This document shows positions 1-10,100 of a DNA stretch of 64,000 nt, piece by piece. Source of the stretch: Apostichopus japonicus (Eukaryota; Echinodermata; Holothuroidea; Aspidochirotida; Stichopodidae); contig NC_092568.1 of the NCBI RefSeq assembly GCF_037975245.1, positions 6,114,501 through 6,178,500 on the forward strand. The letters are read 5' to 3'. The notes under the pieces were generated by a model. The model did no database searches. It saw only the letters and a program-made list of their open reading frames with translations, and was not told the origin of the DNA. A program made the translations under genes and the position numbers. Every line of letters starts with the position of its first letter. The stretch's first letter is position 1.

Positions 1-178
1 TCAAACATGATACAACTTTACATGCACAAATCCTATATCGGACTGTTGCATTTCAAAGCATCAAATTTATATAGATCACAGGAATGGTATATTTTAGTCT
101 CTGCTCCACAATTGTTTTCTCCACTTTCTCTTTTCTCACGATTAGTGAGTTAACATTGCTTTTGTTCCTTCATAACAG

Positions 179-388
179 TTGGCATTACACCAAGTCAATC
201 ACAACTTCAAGGCAGGATTGAGTTTAAAAACATTGATTTCTCTTACCCGATGAGGATGGACGTGCCCGTGTTTTCAGGTTTAAGTTTAGAAGCTCCAGCT
301 AGCTCCGTCACTGCCATTGTGGGCGCCAGCGGCTCAGGAAAATCAACTCTAGCTTCTCTCCTTCTGAGATATTATGACCCAGATCAAG
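179..388 (+). CDS. ABCB10: ABCB10 exon with Walker A
   Basis: The acceptor is ...cataacag and the donor gtaatg. The first two bases finish a codon from an exon outside the window. The exon encodes [11 protein letters not shown] (A-loop tyrosine) through Walker A to RYYDPDQ and ends in phase 1. Confidence 0.92.
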
Positions 389-3300
389 GTAATGAATATT
401 CATTAGATTATAGTATAATGAAATATCAAGGCATTAATATTAATGTGGGTGTCCCTTGTTTTATGAACTTGAAGTACTAAACCCAAAAGGTTCTTTTACC
501 TTCATACAAACACTAGAATACTCATGGATGACATCTAATACCTTTTTCTTGTAATTCCATTAGAAGACATATTGTTTGTTGTCATTATCTTTGTTTTCTC
601 TTGATGTTTGTGTTGCTTCTAAGGATTTGACCTAATAGTCTATGTACTAGACTCAGTAGTCTAGCCTTTTTTGTTAATCTGATGTAATGATCTGATGTTA
701 TGGCCAATGTGCTAGTCTAAGTAGTCTAGCCTTTTTTGTTGATCTGATGTAATGATCTGATGTAATGGCCAATGTGCTAGACTAATTTATCCAACCACTT
801 TGGTTAGTGAGTCATTGCTGGAATTAAAGGGTCCTTTCTCAAAAGAATAAATGTTGTATAGAAATTCAATATGAATTGACAGCGGTGGGTTTAATGGCCT
901 ACAACATATCATAATTAATATTGTGTGTGCATTAATACTTTAAGGATTTTAAACCATAGAAATGACTAATATATATTAAATATTTTGTATATATAAGGAG
1001 ATAACCAACCACCTAAATTAAGGATTGCCTTAATGCCTCTCATCAACGAAGTCTTCCCTCATTTCTTCCTGTGTAGGACATGTGGAGTTGGATGGTCAAG
1101 ATATTCGTGAATTGAGTCCAGAGTGGCTAAGACATCAGATTGGGACAGTCAGTCAGGTTAGTTACCAAACATTAGTTCTTGTTTCAATCTCCAAAGTTAA
1201 AATTAATTGTTTGTTTGCAATAACGTTATCACAATTAACAAGTTTTCATTGCTCACAACATGATTCTAATGTGTAAATATAGACAAAACTAAACAAATAT
1301 TGGCCTTAAGTTCAAACAAACAATCAACTTTACTCTCATATTTGTAAAGAAACGAAGAAATGATTGTCTAGAAGAAGGCTTGAAATAGTTGTCTTCAGTG
1401 TTAATGTGAGTCATGCCTCCTACCATACAAACTTTCCAGGCTAATGGTGCCTGGGGTCAGAGGTCAGAGGTCAGAGGACACAGTACCTTGCATAGAGTGT
1501 ATCAACCATACACCTGGTTAATTTGATACAATGCAAGAAACTGCAGGGAAGGGATTTAAGAAAAATTAAGCATTTTATTTCTATAAAAGAAAATTGGAAA
1601 GAGAAAACTAAGGAGTAAATTGTTCAGGTTAGGTTTGCACCGCTTCATCTGAGTAAATCATATTACTTCAATCTCTGGTTTCTTCATCTAACTAAATCAT
1701 ATTACTTCAATCCCCTGGTTGCTTCATCTAACTAAATCATATAACTTCAATCTCTGGTTACTTCATCTAACTAAATCATATTACTTCAACCTCTGGTTGC
1801 TTCATCTAACTAAATCATATTACTTCAACCTCTGGTTGCTTCATCTAACTAAATCATATTACTTCAATCCCTGGTTGCTTCTTCTAACTAAATCATATTA
1901 CTTCAATCCCTGGTTGCTTCATCTAACTAAATCATATTACTTCAACCTCTGGTTGCTTCTTCTAACTAAATCATGTTACTTCAATCCCTGGTTGCTTCAT
2001 CTAACTAAATCATATTACTTCAATCCCTGGTTGCTTCATCTAACTAAATCATGTTACTTCAATCCCTGGTTGCTTCATCTAACTAAATCATATTACTTCA
2101 ACCTCTGGTTGCTTCTTCTAACTAAATCATGTTACTTCAATCCCTGGTTGCTGCATCTAACTAAATCATATTACTTCAATCCCTGGTTGCTTCATCTAAC
2201 TAAATCATGTTACTTCAATCCCTGGTTGCTTCATCTAACTAAATCATGTTACTTCAATCCCTGGTTATGTCTGCACTGCTTCATCTAACTAAATCATGTT
2301 AATTCAGACTCTACTTGAAAGCTTCGTTGTTATTTTATCTTGTTATCATGTGTGGTATGACTATAATTAATACTTCAGGAACCAATACTGTTTTCAAGCA
2401 CAATCGCAGACAACATAGCCTACGGTGCAATAAATCCAGACAAAGTTTCCATGGAGACCATAGAGGCCGCTGCCAGAACAGCAAATGCTTACAATTTCAT
2501 TACTGGTTTTCCAAAAGGCTTTGATACCATGGTTGGAGAGAGGGGACTTATGTTATCTGGTGAGTGAATAATGATACAAACAAAAGTAATAATATATAGC
2601 TGCTTGTCATATTTACAAACATGAAATCTGTAATATTTTGTGTTGTGCAAAATTCCTTTTGTCCCACCCCCTAATCTCATGGACCCCTGCATGAGTTTGG
2701 GATTGGGATAGGCCAGAAGTCAGATCAGTCAGTGGTGCTGAAATTGCTGCCTCTAGTGTGGAGGAGGGGGAGGGGGAATGGCACCTCAGTGGCAGGTGGC
2801 TGGAGCCCACTATTGTCTGTCAAAATGTTATCTGATGCCAGTGTTCTACATATGTATGTTTCCTTTTTCTGTCATTTGATATGCGGTGTGGGTGTACAGT
2901 TAGTTTTGAGAAATTGTGACATCACATGTTAATGTTGGTTGCTATTTTCTTATCAGGTGGTCAGAGACAGAGAATAGCATTAGCAAGAGCTGTGTTGAAA
3001 AATCCACAATTAATTCTTCTAGATGAGGCAACCAGGTAAGTGAACTCGAACAAGGCTATAGATACTGGAAAATGTAAATATCTCTTCTGCAAGTTGAAGG
3101 AATTTCAGATGAGAGACTTATAACTAAACTTGAAAGTAATTCTCACATGGAGACAGTGGTCTGATATTTCTCTTTAAGTTTGATAAGTCAAATATGTTAT
3201 ACAGACCAAGAACAACAAATACACGGATATGTATCTTGTCTTTATAACTTTTTTTTACTGCTGAGATGAAACATTTTGAAATGTATTAAATTGTTAAAGT

Positions 3301-3931
3301 ACATCAAAGCAGGTACAGTGTCAAATTCTCAACGAAAATTAATCGAACAGTCAGCCATTTTCAGTTAATTCTGTTTTTGTTTTTTTTATTCGTTCTTGTA
3401 ATAACAGTAGGAAGTGTAAATTATGCATATTCCTCTTAGGAAAAAATAATTTTTCCTTTAGTAATAACAACAATGGATTTGCTACCTATTATGCTCTCAC
3501 CTGGCTGTTACCAGATACATCAACAAATTGACTTCTTGAAAATAATTCAACCATAACACCGGATAATATGTTTCAAATGATCCAATAGCCTTCTTGTGTT
3601 TTGTTTTGTAGGTGTGTGTGTTTTGTTTGTAACAATAAATAAAGGATAGGACTTACCTCCTCCCTGGATCTAACTATTTGTTTCTCTTTATTCTGATTTC
3701 AGTGCCCTGGATGCTGAGAGTGAATATTTAGTACAAGACGCCCTGGAAAAACTAATGGTTGGTCGGACGGTCATAACTATTGCTCATAGACTCTCCACGA
3801 TCAAAAATGCTGATAATATCGCTGTCCTACATCAAGGAAAAATTGCAGAAATTGGTCCATATGAATATTTGATGGGATTGGATGACGGTATCTTTCGCAA
3901 ACTGGTTGATAGGCAAACTGTGGTGTCATAA
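179..3931 (+). CDS. ABCB10: ABCB10-type mitochondrial ABC transporter, 3' part (five exons, nucleotide-binding domain)
   Basis: Joined exons 179-388, 1077-1156, 2379-2559, 2957-3035 and 3703-3931 give about 258 codons ending in TAA. All junctions are GT-AG and phase-consistent. The protein is a complete ABC nucleotide-binding domain: Walker A (GASGSGKST) in the first exon, Q-loop (GTVSQ) at the end of the second, signature LSGGQ split across the third and fourth, Walker B (LILLDE) in the fourth, and D-loop (SALDAE) and H-loop (IAHRLS) in the last. The order and wording ([32 protein letters not shown]-terminal [11 protein letters not shown]) match ABCB10, a half-transporter of the mitochondrial inner membrane linked in vertebrates to haem synthesis and oxidative stress. 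The transmembrane domain and targeting peptide lie left of the window, so the gene is cut by the window edge. ABCB8 is the nearest alternative and fits less well. Confidence 0.93.
1077..1156 (+). CDS. ABCB10: ABCB10 exon with Q-loop
   Basis: The acceptor is cctgtgtag and the donor gttagt. It encodes [20 protein letters not shown] and then IGTVSQ, ending on a codon boundary. Confidence 0.9.
1454..1480 (+). promoter_or_regulatory. Four head-to-tail AGGTCA-like half-sites with 1-bp spacers
   Basis: GGGTCA, AGGTCA, AGGTCA and AGGACA follow each other, each separated by a single G, inside the second ABCB10 intron of the window. Direct repeats of AGGTCA with 1-bp spacing (DR1) are the textbook target of RXR, HNF4 or PPAR-type nuclear receptors. 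Function here is inference only; a short GGTCAGA microsatellite explains it equally well. Confidence 0.35.
1642..2305 (+). repeat. 39-bp minisatellite, about 16 copies, in ABCB10 intron
   Basis: The unit is about 39 bp and contains cttcatctaactaaatcata. Copies differ mainly at CTC/CCC, ATA/ATG and CAT/CTT positions. Because 39 is divisible by three, the array stays open in one frame (a repeated [11 protein letters not shown]-like string), but it sits between two well-supported exons and is not coding. Confidence 0.92.
2379..2559 (+). CDS. ABCB10: ABCB10 exon, helical subdomain
   Basis: The acceptor is tacttcag and the donor gtgagt. The exon encodes [16 protein letters not shown] through [13 protein letters not shown] to LMLS, with the first base of the signature glycine codon. 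It ends in phase 1. Confidence 0.92.
2957..3035 (+). CDS. ABCB10: ABCB10 exon with signature end and Walker B
   Basis: The acceptor is ttatcag and the donor gtaagt. It encodes [18 protein letters not shown] and then LILLDEAT. The catalytic glutamate after Walker B is present. Confidence 0.93.
3703..3931 (+). CDS. ABCB10: ABCB10 terminal exon
   Basis: The acceptor is ctgatttcag. It encodes [18 protein letters not shown], the H-loop histidine in [12 protein letters not shown], and the tail [10 protein letters not shown] with a TAA stop at 3929-3931. Confidence 0.94.
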
Positions 3932-4759
3932 TTTGATATTTGATAGTTTTTATGTTTGGTTTAGTCTATTCTTTGGACCACTTAAAATGGGTCAACACAA
4001 GATGTCTTTCTGAACTATTTAACTCTCATAGAACAATTTATTTATTCATGTTTTGTTTAGAAAGACTGCCGACAAATTGTCTTCTGTAAATTGTGTCTAT
4101 CACCTCTGTGAACAGTATGTAATTAACATTTGTTCTTGTCACTACAAATCAAGTACTTGAAAAAGTATTATATTGAAAAAAAATATCCATAGCTATCATG
4201 GCACAAGTTTGGCTTTGATTTAACATTTCATTAAGTGTTGAGAAAACAAAGGAACAAAATGAATAGCACTTTATATGTATATCAGGAATGAATCATGAAT
4301 AATGTATTAGTTAGTCATTTAATGGAGTACAAGTTTAATATGCCTGTTTCCACTTTGTTATTTAGGCAGAAATGTTAGCATATCTTTTCCCTACAACATT
4401 TACCACTTAGAATGTTAGTCATCTTTATATATTCAACTCAGTAAGCTCAGTTTTTGTAAATCTCATATTTAATATCTAATAATGAGTTCTTGGTTGCTTC
4501 AGTTGTATTGGTCATGTGAAGTCATTTTTGTCAAATATTAAAAATGATGAAATCATTCATTCTTGTATAAGAAAAGTGCTCAGATTAATTCAGTAAAGAA
4601 ATGTCCATGGCATGACAATGTACCTATCTATGCAACCTACTATCGCACAGATAAGAACTAAATATTGTATAATAATCATGAGTGAATTAATTGGTTTGTA
4701 TCAAAAATGGGAATGCCTTTGTTATGGTCGAAGGAGATATAAATGTGAAGCTCCGGTGC

Positions 4760-5109
4760 TAGGTTTGTTCTGAAAACCACTATCCAAATCTACAAATCCA
4801 AAGTAAACCCAATTCTCAGTTACGGAAGCATCTCCTTGCTTACCATTTCAAATCCCAATAAACAAATTTTAAATAGAATCCACACCACAGCTTGCCCTAA
4901 AAATCCCTTCATATATAGCTACCTCCCACGATCTCCGCGCAGGTAACACCAAATCTTTATTCACCCTACTCGTAGAATTTAACACCAAACTATATAAAAA
5001 CAACCTAGAGAATGATCCATTGATCGAAAAACTCCTACTGAAATACAAAGTAGCATTAACTCATTTCCAAAATAACCAAAACCTTTCCGTATTCAAAACT
5101 GTTACTTAA
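4760..5109 (+). mobile_element. LINE reverse-transcriptase C-terminal remnant
   Basis: The translation contains YKSKVNPILSYGS, the hallmark just after the palm and thumb of Jockey/CR1-like non-LTR reverse transcriptases. After a frameshift it continues as ALKIPSYIATSHDLRAGNTK and LLVEFNTKLYKN to a stop at 5107-5109. Only the 3' end of the ORF survives, with at least one frameshift: a dead 5'-truncated copy. The exact clade cannot be told from this fragment. Confidence 0.65.
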
Positions 5110-6224
5110 TAGCCTCATCCAAATAGAAAATCCTTTTCCTAAGTGGGTCTAGCCCCCCCCCCCCCCACCCGACTCCAGGTGTACTTATACATTAAGAACA
5201 TATCAAAAATTCTGACAAAGTAGCATTCACTTCCAAGCAGACGATAGAAACCGTTCCGTCTCCAAATCTCATTTACTTAGAAATTCCTCCCCTTTAGTAA
5301 TCCCTACCTAATTGGCTCTTCAGTTCCGACCTCTTGTTTATTTATGGCTTCTACACAATGTTATTGCATAATACTTCACTTCTCATCAACTCCCTGACTG
5401 AACAATAGACAACTTTCCCAAGAAAAAAAAAAGAAAAGTGTCTATTCTACAAAACTATACCATTATCCCCCGTAGGACCTCTTGCGAGGTGGAGCAGGGG
5501 TTAAACTCCCTTTTTGTTGTTAGGTTTGTTCTTTGACTCTGTTGCTCTATTTGTCAGTTAACCCAGGGAACATGTTATGTCATAGAACTACGAAGCTTGT
5601 GGAATTTCTATTTCATTTTTGGCTTTTGATGCAAGAACATTAAAACAAGGGGGTAGGGCAGTGCCATATATATAGGCAGATGAGGCAAATGCCAAAGGAC
5701 CCAAATGTCCCTAGCTGCCGTGACTCCAGGCAATACATTCCGTCTTTCTATGTTTGGAGTTTTGCCAGCAAAACTTAATAAAAGAGGGAGGGAGGTGGCT
5801 TAGGAGTGAAAGGGGAAGGAATGATGATGTGCCTTAGAGCCACAGACAGACATTGCTAACACTGTTGAGAATGAAGTGGTATAGGTGGGGGTGTTTATAC
5901 AGAATGATATACTGGTGATTGAAGAGATGATACTTTTTGAAGTGTAGGCCTATGTTCTGCATATTCACGGTTGTTATAATTCAATGTATGTTAAGACTTT
6001 ATCTTCTTTTGTCTCAATAAAGGAACAGGGCATTTGCAATTCATTCATGCTTGTCTGCTTTAATATTTTTTTTAAATCATATCAGGTTTTTAGAATATTT
6101 TTAGCTGCGTCTGTTAAATTTTTAACAACAAATGTGATTCATTTTGAAAATATTAAGTACAATAAAACTCTCTTTTTCTGAATTTGTTTCATTGGTCTTG
6201 ATGTTCAGTCCTTTCAACATTTGC

Positions 6225-6644
6225 TTCCCTTCCCTTCCCTTCCCTTCCCTTCCCTTCCCTTCCCTTCCCTTCCCTTCCCTTCCCTTCCCTTCCCTTCCCT
6301 TCCCTTCCCTTCCCTTCCCTTCCCTTCCCTTCCCTTCCCTTCCCTTCCCTTCCCTTCCCTTCCCTTCCCTTCCCTTCCCTTCCCTTCCCTTCCCTTCCCT
6401 TCCCTTCCCTTCCCTTCCCTTCCCTTCCCTTCCCTTCCCTTCCCTTCCCTTCCCTTCCCTTCCCTTCCCTTCCCTTCCCTTCCCTTCCCTTCCCTTCCCT
6501 TCCCTTCCCTTCCCTTCCCTTCCCTTCCCTTCCCTTCCCTTCCCTTCCCTTCCCTTCCCTTCCCTTCCCTTCCCTTCCCTTCCCTTCCCTTCCCTTCCCT
6601 TCCCTTCCCTTCCCTTCCCTTCCCTTCCCTTCCCTTCCCTTCCC
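6225..6644. repeat. (TTCCC)n pentanucleotide microsatellite, about 84 units
   Basis: It is an essentially perfect run of TTCCC on the + strand (GGGAA on the other) over about 420 bp. One strand is all pyrimidine, so it can form intramolecular triplex (H-DNA). Long open frames on both strands are artefacts of the repeat. It lies about 450 bp upstream of the DPF start codon. Confidence 0.98.
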
Positions 6645-7089
6645 CAACACATTTGTACCCTTTACCAACTCCATTCGATACTTCCCCAACCCATTCCTAC
6701 CCAACCTGCACCCTAGCCCCCTTCACCCAATATACCTCTGCTTACCATAATTTGAGTTATCGAAAAATATTGGTCCTAAATTATGCAGTATCTCATACAT
6801 AACCAGGAATATCATAATATTACTCGACTCCCAAAGAATTGTCAAACGCCTGCTCTGAATCTAGCAATATTTGTGCATCTGAAGAATAGCATATTTCATT
6901 ATAATTATTCTGGTATCTGCAAAAAAGCGTTGGCCTTTGTTGAAAAATGGTTATTTGTGTTAATTTTCGATCATATGGTACTCTGATATTCTAAGTGGGA
7001 GACTTTGGAACTGAAATTAAAAGAGTGACATATCCTTCCGATCAACAGTCTACGAATCTTTCGATTTCAAAAGCCGTTGTGCAACGAAA

Positions 7090-7139
7090 ATGACAGCTGC
7101 TATGCCCACGTCTGTTCAGACAAGTGCTAGGAAATGCAG
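7090..7139 (+). CDS. DPF2: DPF exon 1 (start codon)
   Basis: ATG at 7090 follows AACGAAA, a favourable context with A at -3. It encodes [16 protein letters not shown] and two bases (phase 2), with donor gtaggg. The phase fits exon 2 exactly, which needs one base to finish a codon. A second in-frame ATG lies four codons on. The short exon has no conserved motif, so start and exon are inferred from phase and context. Confidence 0.7.
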
Positions 7140-10100
7140 GTAGGGACTAGCATAGCCTAACAATTAGGTCTAGGTTAGGCTAACTAGCCTAACGTATTGC
7201 GTTAAAGTTCAATGAAGCCTTACCTTACAATACATTTCATAGTCTAACCTAAGTTAGACTAGCCTAGTCCAGTTTTAACAATGTTAGTACGAGATTATCA
7301 CTTGCGGCCCCAATCAGAACGATCACTAATACTGGTGCTGTGGCCAAGTGGATAAAGACAGTGGCATTTGAAACAATGAGGCTTAGCAATCGGGAGGTTC
7401 TGGGTTCACTACCCTACCGGGTCATAGTGTAACTAGGCCTAGGGCCTAGGTGGGTTTTCATCCAAGAGCAATCTACGGTTTTCCCAACTTAAATGACTTT
7501 CCCTCTCCTCTTTTGAAATTTTTTGGAATCCTGGTGATGCCTACATGTAAAATGGAGGCACTTGAAAAGGCTTTTGTCACCCAAAATTTTCTGAGAAATA
7601 TGCATTTTTTTGTGTGTAACATCAATAAATTGAATAGTACAGTAGGTGATAATTCATTCTTTCCCGTGGCATGAAAATGTTCGCTGCTCGCCCCAATGAA
7701 AAGAAATATAGGCTAATTTGAGGTTCAAATGATGCTGTAAAGGAGGTTTTATACTCTATTATGCTAAATGCTAAAGAAATGATGGTTGCTAAGTCAAAAT
7801 TTGATGCAATTTTTTTATGTATACTTGACAATTACAATGCAGGTTTTTCGGATGCTTGCATGGGTCAGCGGGTTTGGGTGTTAGAATGCGGGTCCAACCC
7901 GCGAATTGCGGGTCAGTTGGGAGCTCTGCTATAGCCTGCTCCTGTATTGACAATATTAGATTTCATAATGAAGGGGAAGTCCATGCAGTAACTGCCAGTA
8001 AGTGAGATGTATCAAAGCTAAGATAATTATTACTTCTGTTTTTGTATGCTTTACAGTGAGTGGACCCAATTTTACAAAGAGGCTATGGACAATGCATCTC
8101 AGTTCAACTCTCGGTTGATCTCAGAGAGGAAGATGAGGCTGCCCTATCTGGACTCACACACAGGAGTCGCACAAAACAACTGTCATATCTGGTTTGAGAA
8201 ATATCAGAGAGGTGAAGGATTAGAAGATGGTCAATTGCATTCTTATCCTGCAAGAAGGTGGAGAAAGAGACCCAAAATTATCCAGTCTTCATCAAATGAT
8301 AGTCATGACAGTAAATTTTTGACAGATGGTGGAGGAGATTTAGGTAAATATTTTACTAACCCCAGACTGGCTGTTCAAACAAAACACAAAAGTTGTAAAA
8401 CCAATTTTTTCAAGTGCAATATTCTAGTGAAAAGAATCAAGTGAAACCAAAACACTATTTGTGGGTTGGAAGAGGCCTTGAGCATAAAATAACTGGATCA
8501 TAAGAGAATGCCCCATTTCTTAAAAGTTACATAAACCCTCATAATTACCCCATAATATCATTTTTTTCAGAAATTCACAGATCTTCCAGTGTGAGCATTT
8601 TGAAGAATAGCAATTGTAAACAATGCTCAATTTAGTTTTCTACCGTAGTCTTTGAGGTAGACTCACTACACAGTATTTACTAAAAAGGTGACTTTACTGT
8701 TTAATGTAAGTTATACAAATAGTGTAATGAGGAATAAAGAGTAGCATTTCTGATCTTTTTTTTCTTTTTCTGCTCTAGATGGAGAAGTTTCACTTGACTC
8801 TTTCCAAGATGAGAACAGCCAAGATATTTACTCGTCAGCAGCGCAGGAGCGAGACCAAAACTATGCCGACCTTTACTTCAAAGAATTTGACCCGCAGGAG
8901 GATTTCCGAGATGCTGGAGAGATCGACAGAGCAGAGTCAGAGGAGAGTGATGAAGACTTTGAAATTTCTTACAAGAAGAGGAAGTCAAGAGGCAGGGTGA
9001 GCATTCTTATATAAATGTTCATTGGCAGAGGAAGTGCTTTGGCTTTGTTATTTAGCACAGAGGTATTTTCATGAGGGTCGTCAGGGCTAAGAGTGTAATT
9101 AAATCGTTAGCTATTCTTGTTTATTATTCAAAAGGGAAATCTTTGGAACAAGTATTTGCCTGTTAGCTCTATTAACTTATTGTGGGCATGTTCAATGTGT
9201 GTTTTGGTTATTTGATGAGACAGTTAGTCATCTTGGATTGTCATAAGTTATTCATGTAAGTGTTCATTGATACTGTTTACTGAATATTCACTGGAAGTAT
9301 ATATCTGTTGCATTGACTAGCATATATATGTAACAAGGATTATCAAGTAGTAACATCCACCATCATACGTTATGACTATATGCACAAATCTTGTCACTGT
9401 CAAACAGAAAAGACTCACTCCTTTTCCCTGTTTCAAATGTTTCACTTTACTTATTCTTTTAATTCTGATTTTAGGATTAAATATAATATTTGAAATGATC
9501 GCATTTATAGAACATTAAAATGACATTGCCACCCTGCTGCTGTCGGCATTGCTTTCCATACCAATTCCATTAAATTCATCTTCTCACTTTGGCTATTTAG
9601 TTGTTTGCCAAGACACATGAAAGGAATGAATCTCATGCCTGCACAACCTTTTGTCGTTAATAATTGCTGAAAAGGAATGTTATCTCATACCTATTTTTCG
9701 GCAGGGTAGAGGAGGTAGACGAAAAGCAGGCGGAGATACGGAGAGCATAATTGGACCTGTAGATAAGGATGAGAAGCCATATCCCTGTAAATGTTAGTAT
9801 TGATGTCAATGCATATTAATTCTCATTGAAGCACTAGACAAACATTATCACTACTAATACTTTCAATTTTTGTGAGTTCCTCAGTTGCATATTCTTCTGA
9901 AAGCAGAATATTTTGCCACAGGTTTTATTATTTTCTTGCATTACACTTTATTCAACCTTGATCAAGGAAGGAAATGTAACACTTTGTGTATAATGTAGTA
10001 TTTTAAATGATTGTTTGCCTGATGAATAGGAAAATCTGCCAGATATGAAATTGCAACTTTAGGTAACTTTGTAAATATGATGAAGTAAAATATTGAACAA

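Larger units (their letters stand above)
3932..7089. other. Intergenic interval between ABCB10 and DPF
   Basis: It begins with the ABCB10 3' untranslated region; an ATTAAA at 4537-4542 is a weak poly(A) signal candidate. It then holds a LINE remnant (4760-5110), poly-C and A-rich low-complexity tracts, a 420-bp pentanucleotide array (6225-6644) and the presumed DPF promoter and 5' UTR just before 7090. No other gene is seen. Confidence 0.6.

Noticed and set aside
6122-6802. Long open frames on both strands reading PFPSL or GREGK repeats
   Set aside because: They exist only because a pentanucleotide array has no stop codons in any frame; no start context, splice support or homology.
7333-7425. 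A functional tRNA gene
   Set aside because: A and B boxes are present but no clean cloverleaf or acceptor stem is seen; a SINE head explains it better.
8779-9000. ATG-started 73-codon open frame over DPF exon 3
   Set aside because: Wrong frame: phase from exon 2 and into exon 4 requires the acidic reading, which fits the DPF linker.
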